Assembly (NCBI RefSeq): GCF_900013425.1
Contig: NZ_FBXK01000005.1
Coordinates: 2,480,001 to 2,544,000, forward strand
Source of the DNA: Sphingobium sp. Z007
GTDB lineage: Bacteria; Pseudomonadota; Alphaproteobacteria; Sphingomonadales; Sphingomonadaceae
Length of the DNA stretch: 64,000 nt
Reading direction: 5' to 3'
In this document: positions 59,435-64,000 of the stretch, in pieces
How positions within the stretch are numbered: the first letter of the stretch is position 1
Layout: the number at the start of each line of letters is the position of its first letter
Position numbers and translations under genes: made by a program
The notes under the pieces: generated by a model
What the model was told of the DNA's origin: nothing
Databases searched by the model: none
The model's input: only the letters and a program-made list of their open reading frames with translations

Positions 59435-60791
59435 CCTCTTCTTCATCGCCTTCCTGGGGTTGTTCGGCCTGATGGGCCTGAAACGGCCGTTCCTGCTGGT
59501 GGCGGTCTATGCCTATATCGACATCGTCTCGCCCCAGCGCCTGTCTTATTTCCTGCTGAACACCATCCCCATCTCCGCCATGGCCTTTGCCGCGATGGTC
59601 GGCGCCTGGCTGGTGATGGACGACAAGAAGGATTGCCGATTTTCGGTGCGGCAGGGGCTGATGCTCGTCCTGGTGGCCTATTGCGGCTACACCACCATGA
59701 CCGCCGATTTCCCGGTCGAAGCGCTGACCAAGTGGAATTGGGTGTGGAAAGCGATCATCGCGGGCATTTTCCTGCCGCTGGTCCTGCGCACACGGTTGCG
59801 GATAGAGACGCTAACCGTCTTCATGATCCTGTGCGCCAGCACCATCATCATCAATGGCGGCATGAAGACCGCGCTGTCGGGCGGCGGCTATGGCGTGCTC
59901 AACCTGATGGTCGAAAATAACAGCGGCCTGTATGAAGGCAGCATCATCAGCTGCGTCGCCATATCGCTGATGCCGCTCATCCTTTGGCTGTCGAACCATG
60001 GCACCATCTTCCCGCCGGACTGGCGCGTGAAGACCTTCTGCTATGCGCTGTGCCTGGCCTGCATGTTGATGCCGATCGGCACCGAAGCGCGCACCGGCCT
60101 TGTGTGCCTCGTCATCCTCTTTGGCATGATGCTGGTGCGATCGAAGCGCAAATTCGTCTATGGCCCGTTGCTGGCGGTCGCTGCGCTGGCGTCCATCCCC
60201 TTCCTGCCCGCCAGTTTCACCCAGCGGATGGAGACGATCGAGAATCATCAGGGCGACGAGAGCGCCGCCACCCGCGTCGCGGTGTGGATGTGGACGCTCG
60301 ATTATGTGAAGCAGCATCCGGGCGGCGGCGGCTTCGACAATTATCTCCAGAACAGCTTCACCTATTTCGCCCAGAGCACCGTCGTCGATAGCGGCGGCGC
60401 GCGGATCGAGCGGCGCATCGTCACCGACAAGGGCCGCGCCTATCACAGCGCCTATTTCGAGATGCTGGGCGAGCAGGGCTATTTCGGCTTCTTCATCTGG
60501 GCACTGATCCACGGCATCTGCTTCATCCGCACCGAATCGATCCGTCGCATGTATCGGAAGCGCAACGGCCCGGACGAAGCCTGGATCTCTCCCTTCGCCT
60601 CGGCCCTGCAACAGGGCCATGTCGTCTATATGATCGGATCGCTGTTCGTGGGCATTGCCTATCAACCCTTCATCTTCATGATGCTGGCGCTGCAAATCGG
60701 GCTGGACACCTACCTGACTCGCCTGCGCAAAGATGCGGCGAAGCGCGACCTGAACGCCGCGCTGGGCGTCCAAAGGGGCTTTGCGACATGA
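59427..60791 (+). CDS. Putative O-glycosylation ligase, exosortase-A system type (Wzy/WaaL-like)
   Basis: A 454-residue membrane protein with about 10-12 TM helices. FFIAFLGLFGLMGLKRPFLL, VAVYAYIDIVSPQRLSYFLL, GTEARTGLVCLVILFGMML and GRAYHSAYFEMLGEQGYFGF match the family of O-antigen-ligase-like proteins that accompany exosortase A. These proteins are thought to join glycans to lipid carriers or exported proteins. It overlaps the next gene by 4 nt. With the divergent glycosyltransferase it forms the core of a glycosylation locus. Confidence 0.9.
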   Translation: MRDLFFIAFLGLFGLMGLKRPFLLVAVYAYIDIVSPQRLSYFLLNTIPISAMAFAAMVGAWLVMDDKKDCRFSVRQGLMLVLVAYCGYTTMTADFPVEALTKWNWVWKAIIAGIFLPLVLRTRLRIETLTVFMILCASTIIINGGMKTALSGGGYGVLNLMVENNSGLYEGSIISCVAISLMPLILWLSNHGTIFPPDWRVKTFCYALCLACMLMPIGTEARTGLVCLVILFGMMLVRSKRKFVYGPLLAVAALASIPFLPASFTQRMETIENHQGDESAATRVAVWMWTLDYVKQHPGGGGFDNYLQNSFTYFAQSTVVDSGGARIERRIVTDKGRAYHSAYFEMLGEQGYFGFFIWALIHGICFIRTESIRRMYRKRNGPDEAWISPFASALQQGHVVYMIGSLFVGIAYQPFIFMMLALQIGLDTYLTRLRKDAAKRDLNAALGVQRGFAT

Positions 60792-61495
60792 CCGGGGAAT
60801 TGCGCCTGTTGGGCATAGCCCATGGCCTGCTGCTGGGCCTGTTGCTCGCCTGCCCGCTTATAGCGCCGGGCCTGCTGCCCTGGGGCATCGACGCCTTATT
60901 GCTGGTCGGCGGATTTCAGTTGCGGCTCGCCGATCGCCGTTTTGCGCCGCGTGTCGGGGCGCGGGAGTGGGTCAGCCATATAATGATGGCGCCGACGCGG
61001 CTGCTGCGCTGGGGCGCGGCCGCGGTAGTCGCGCTGATCGCCGGGCGGTCCGATATGGCCGTGTCCGTTCTGCTGGCCGCTCTGGTCTGCGAGTTGCTGG
61101 CCTATCCGCTAACCAACCGACTGGTCGGACGCATCACATTACCGTCGGCGGCACCGATCCTGATCCTGTTGATCGCCGCGCTGGGCCTGCCCGGTCCATC
61201 CACGCTGCACCTGATACTCAGCTTCCTGACGGGCGTTACTGCCGCCATGGCGTGGCTGCGCGGCCCTGATGGTGAGCCGCGCGCCCTGGCCGTCGTGCTG
61301 GGCGGCGGGGTCGCCGCCACCGCCGCAGCATGCCTCTTCCCCGGCACGCTGGCCTTTGCCGCCCCGATACTGACCGTCTGCGCGGCATGGACGCTAGCCT
61401 ATCTGTCGCTGCTCCGCCGCCCGGTCACGCCCTGGCGTCTGGGCATCGCGCCGCTCAGGCTGCGACCGTCTGGGATTCGCTCACCGCTTTCCTGA
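60788..61495 (+). CDS. Multi-pass membrane protein, unknown function
   Basis: A 235-residue protein with about six TM helices (GIAHGLLLGLLLACPLIAPG, WGIDALLLVGGFQLRLAD, VALIAGRSDMAVSVLLAALV, SAAPILILLIAALGLPGP, LAFAAPILTVCAAWTLAYLS). It overlaps the ligase gene by 4 nt and shares its operon, so a role in glycan export or assembly is likely. Its 3' end overlaps the convergent DJ-1-type gene by 41 nt. No family recognised. Confidence 0.7.
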   Translation: MTGELRLLGIAHGLLLGLLLACPLIAPGLLPWGIDALLLVGGFQLRLADRRFAPRVGAREWVSHIMMAPTRLLRWGAAAVVALIAGRSDMAVSVLLAALVCELLAYPLTNRLVGRITLPSAAPILILLIAALGLPGPSTLHLILSFLTGVTAAMAWLRGPDGEPRALAVVLGGGVAATAAACLFPGTLAFAAPILTVCAAWTLAYLSLLRRPVTPWRLGIAPLRLRPSGIRSPLS

Positions 61496-62009
61496 ACGCC
61501 TCGACAAAGGCGGGAATATCGTCGGGATTGCGGCTGGTGATGATGTTCCCGTCGATCGCCACCTGCATGTCCACCACCTGACCGCCGGCATTGGCGAGGT
61601 CGGTGCGCACCGACGGCCAGCTAGTGACGGTCTTGCCGCGCACAACGTCGGCTTCCACCAACAACCACGGCGCGTGACAGATCGCCGCCACGGGCTTTCC
61701 CGATTCGACAAAGGCGCGGATGAGCGCCACCGCTTTCTCGTTCGTCCGCAATGTATCGGGATTGGCGACGCCGCCGGGCAGGATCAATCCGTCATATTCG
61801 GCGATCTTCACCGCCTCCAGCGTGATTTCGGGCGTGATGGTGTCGCCCTTCTCGTCATGCTTCATGCCCTGAATGGGCTTCGTTTCGGGCGAGGCGAGCA
61901 CGACCTCCGCCCCAGCGTCGATCAGGGCCTGGCGCGGATCGAACAGTTCGGACTGTTCGAACCCGTCGGTCGCGATCATCAAAATGCGGCTTTCTTCGAT
62001 GGCGGGCAT
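61455..62009 (-). CDS. DJ-1/PfpI-family protein (type 1 glutamine amidotransferase fold)
   Basis: About 184 residues. MIATDGFEQSEL (Glu), GLILPGGVANPDTL and the nucleophile Cys in VAAICHAPWLLVEADVVRG are the PfpI/YhbO motifs. Members are proposed deglycases, glyoxalase-III enzymes or peptidases in stress protection. The start at 62009 (MPAIEES) is supported by AAGGA 7 nt upstream; the frame continues to 62030. Its end overlaps the membrane-protein gene by 41 nt on the opposite strand. Confidence 0.93.
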   Translation of the reverse strand: MPAIEESRILMIATDGFEQSELFDPRQALIDAGAEVVLASPETKPIQGMKHDEKGDTITPEITLEAVKIAEYDGLILPGGVANPDTLRTNEKAVALIRAFVESGKPVAAICHAPWLLVEADVVRGKTVTSWPSVRTDLANAGGQVVDMQVAIDGNIITSRNPDDIPAFVEAFRKAVSESQTVAA

Positions 62010-62129
62010 GGGATTTTCCTTCATTGGCACAGGTGTGTCCTAACGGGCCGCAGCGGTAGAAGTTGCGGAACGAAAGCGACGAACGGCGGGTTTTTCGGGC
62101 TTAAGCAACGATAAGATGGCGAGCAGGAT

Positions 62130-63140
62130 ATGATGGCCCAACCCCAGACCGCCGATGCACAGGAAGCCGTTCCCGGCATCACGCGGCGCAAGCTCAAGCG
62201 CGGCTGGGCCTATTATGATGTCGATGGCGACCGCATCACCGACCGCGACGAAATCGACCGGCTGAACGCGATCGCCCTGCCGCCCGCTTATGTCGATTGC
62301 TGGTATTGCCCATCGGGCCTGGGCCACATCCAGGCGACCGGCTATGACGACCGGGGCCGCAAGCAATATCGCTATCACCCCGACTTCCGCGCCGCGCGGG
62401 AGGCGGAGAAATATGCCGGATGCCCGGATTTCGGCCGCGCCCTGCCCAAGCTGCGCGCGCGGCTGGAAGCCGACCTGTCGCGCCGCGGCCTGCGCAAGGA
62501 CCGGACTTTAGCCGCCGTCATCCGCCTGCTCGACCTCGGCAAATTGCGGGTGGGCAACGAACATTATGCGACGACCAACAAGAGCTTCGGCGCGACCACG
62601 CTGCGCCGCCGCCATGTCGACCTGTCCGGCAAGTCGCTGACGCTGCGTTACCGCGCCAAATCAGGCAAGGACCAGCAACTCACCATCACTGACGCCCGCC
62701 TGCTCCGCTTCGTGCGACAGGTGCAGGATCTGCCCGGCCAGCATCTGTTCCAATATCTGGACGAGGATGGCGACGCCCGCCCGATCACGTCCAGCGACGT
62801 CAACGCCTATATCGCCGACGCCATGGGCGGCCCCTTCACCGCCAAGCATTTCCGCACCTGGGGCGCGTCCACCATCGCCTTCGAAACGCTGGCGGCGGGG
62901 CATGTCTCCTTGAAGCAATTGCTCGAACCGGTAGCGCAGGCGCTGGGCAACACCCCCGCGATCAGCCGCAAATCCTATGTCCATCCCGCTCTTTTGGCGC
63001 TGTGCAAGGACGGGCAGGATGCCTGGCGGGAAGGGCTTCGCCTGCCGCGTCAGACGCGCTATCTGTCGCGCGGGGAGCGTGGCCTGATTGCGTTTCTCGA
63101 CGGAATCGCGGATTGCACGCCGTTAGCAGTGGCGGCCTGA
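62130..63140 (+). CDS. DNA topoisomerase IB (poxvirus type)
   Basis: A 336-residue protein that relaxes DNA by a tyrosine intermediate. It has the N-terminal domain (KRGWAYYDVDGDRITDRDEI, PPAYVDCWYCPSGLGHIQA) and the catalytic domain with Arg in LRVGNEHYATTNKSFG, Lys in LRYRAKSGK, FTAKHFRTWGASTIA (Arg and His region) and the catalytic Tyr near 283 in SRKSYVHPALLAL. Such enzymes are common in alphaproteobacteria. MAQ at 62133 is an equally possible start. It is a stand-alone gene. Confidence 0.94.
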   Translation: MMAQPQTADAQEAVPGITRRKLKRGWAYYDVDGDRITDRDEIDRLNAIALPPAYVDCWYCPSGLGHIQATGYDDRGRKQYRYHPDFRAAREAEKYAGCPDFGRALPKLRARLEADLSRRGLRKDRTLAAVIRLLDLGKLRVGNEHYATTNKSFGATTLRRRHVDLSGKSLTLRYRAKSGKDQQLTITDARLLRFVRQVQDLPGQHLFQYLDEDGDARPITSSDVNAYIADAMGGPFTAKHFRTWGASTIAFETLAAGHVSLKQLLEPVAQALGNTPAISRKSYVHPALLALCKDGQDAWREGLRLPRQTRYLSRGERGLIAFLDGIADCTPLAVAA

Positions 63141-63167
63141 TCCGCTAAACTATTAAAACGGAATAGC

Positions 63168-64000
63168 ATGGCCGATACAAAAGACCCCGCCCCCGCCATT
63201 ACGGTGCAGGCGCCCAATCTGCGCGCAATGTGGGACTCCACGATCGCCTGGTTCCAGGTCCATTATGTCCAGATCCTGATCGCGATCGGCGCGGCCGTCC
63301 TCATCTATCTGGCGCTGACGGCGCTGCGCGAACTGGGCAAGCGGCACAAGGGCCATCGCGGCGATCCGCTGGGCTATACCAACGTGCTGGGCCGCGCGGC
63401 GGCGCGCACCACCCATTATTTCATGGTGCTGGTCGCCGCCCGGCTGGTCGTGGGCTATGCCGACGCGCCGCCCGCGCTGGCCAAGACCATCGGCTTCCTC
63501 TTCACCATCGCCACCGTGTTGCAGGCCGCACTGTGGGCGCGGGAAATCATCCTGGGCCTTATCGAGCGCAAGACGCTGGCGGAGGATGGCGGAGGCGAGA
63601 CGCTGGCCAACGCCATGGGCCTTATCCGCGTACTGGTCAGCTTTGCCCTGTTCGCGATCGCGACCATCGTGGTGCTGGACAATCTGGGCGTCAACGTGAC
63701 TGGCCTGGTCGCGGGCCTGGGCATTGGCGGCATCGCCATTGGCCTTGCTGCACAGGGCATTTTCTCTGACCTGTTCGCTGCGCTCTCGATCATCTTCGAC
63801 AAGCCGTTCCGGCGCGGCGAGATCATCCAGTTCGATCAGACGACCGCGCGGGTCGAGCGGATCGGCCTCAAAAGCACCCGCCTGCGCGCCATGTCGGGCG
63901 AGCGCAAGGTCGTGTCGAACGCCAATTTGCTGCAAAAGGAAATCACCAGCCTGCAGACGCTGACCCAGCGCCGCGTCACCTACGCCATCGGCATTATCTA
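63168..64000 (+). CDS. MscS-family mechanosensitive channel (partial, 3' end beyond window)
   Basis: The frame starts with ATG at 63168 (MADTKDPAPAITVQAPNLRA) and is open to the window edge, giving 277 residues. TM segments include YVQILIAIGAAVLIYLALTA, YFMVLVAARLVVGYAD, and LIRVLVSFALFAIATIVVL; the pore helix GLVAGLGIGGIAIGLAAQGI is the MscS signature, followed by the beta-domain (DKPFRRGEIIQFD). It opens under membrane tension to release solutes after osmotic downshock. Confidence 0.93.
   Translation, partial: MADTKDPAPAITVQAPNLRAMWDSTIAWFQVHYVQILIAIGAAVLIYLALTALRELGKRHKGHRGDPLGYTNVLGRAAARTTHYFMVLVAARLVVGYADAPPALAKTIGFLFTIATVLQAALWAREIILGLIERKTLAEDGGGETLANAMGLIRVLVSFALFAIATIVVLDNLGVNVTGLVAGLGIGGIAIGLAAQGIFSDLFAALSIIFDKPFRRGEIIQFDQTTARVERIGLKSTRLRAMSGERKVVSNANLLQKEITSLQTLTQRRVTYAIGII

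Overview
The window is GC-rich alphaproteobacterial chromosome, most likely from the family Sphingomonadaceae (Sphingobium/Sphingomonas type). This is inferred from gene content and order: the rpmH-rnpA-yidD-yidC-engB block, an RNase E with an acidic insertion and a C-terminal GWW peptide, exosortase-A-type glycosylation genes, many TonB receptors, and an intergenic inverted repeat built on GAGCCTGTCGA that I associate with sphingomonad genomes. Nearly every base is coding, and many genes overlap by 1-4 nt. No tRNA, rRNA, CRISPR array, insertion sequence or prophage was seen. The first and last genes are cut by the window edges.

Layout. 1-1.6 kb: the end of a large outer-membrane protein, a small secreted companion and a tandem PilZ protein. 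1.6-5.8 kb: a phosphorelay (HPt protein, LuxR-type regulator, CHASE3 hybrid kinase with two receivers, stand-alone receiver). 5.8-11.5 kb: M3 peptidase and two transglutaminase-like proteins in one operon, divergent from an N-formylglutamate amidohydrolase and a PHB-depolymerase-type esterase. 12-21.8 kb: a serralysin-like RTX zinc protease with internal duplications, convergent with a complete type I secretion operon (TolC, ABC, HlyD). 22-26 kb: a tight four-gene operon (Ddl-like ATP-grasp, nucleotidyltransferase, sugar-transfer-type ATP-grasp, glycosyltransferase) of unknown product; this is the best candidate for an undescribed pathway. 26-33 kb: ENPP-type phosphodiesterase with a TonB receptor, then a DUF4198 protein and a TonB siderophore receptor whose promoter carries iron-box-like palindromes.

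33-41 kb: aldo/keto reductase, a small protein, a lipoprotein-type methyltransferase joined to prfB, PBP1A and an N-acetylmuramoyl-L-alanine amidase. 41-46 kb: rne with a long leader, an M48 TPR protease and a DsbA-like oxidoreductase. 46-50 kb: ribosomal protein L34, RNase P protein, YidD, YidC and EngB, the conserved translation and membrane-insertion block. 50-54 kb: PhnA-domain protein, 2'-5' RNA ligase, PNPOx-like protein, DoxX, and CstA with its YbdD partner. 54-57 kb: XdhC, and an S24-type repressor divergent from a two-gene unit across a cluster of TAGGAA sites. 57-61.5 kb: a membrane protein, an exosortase-A-type glycosyltransferase, an O-glycosylation ligase and two membrane proteins. 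61.5-64 kb: DJ-1/PfpI protein, topoisomerase IB and an MscS channel (truncated).

The genes fall into four working themes: envelope building and surface glycans, secretion of a large calcium-binding protease, peptide and iron acquisition, and core translation/RNA turnover. Functions are assigned from motifs read by eye; no database search was run.
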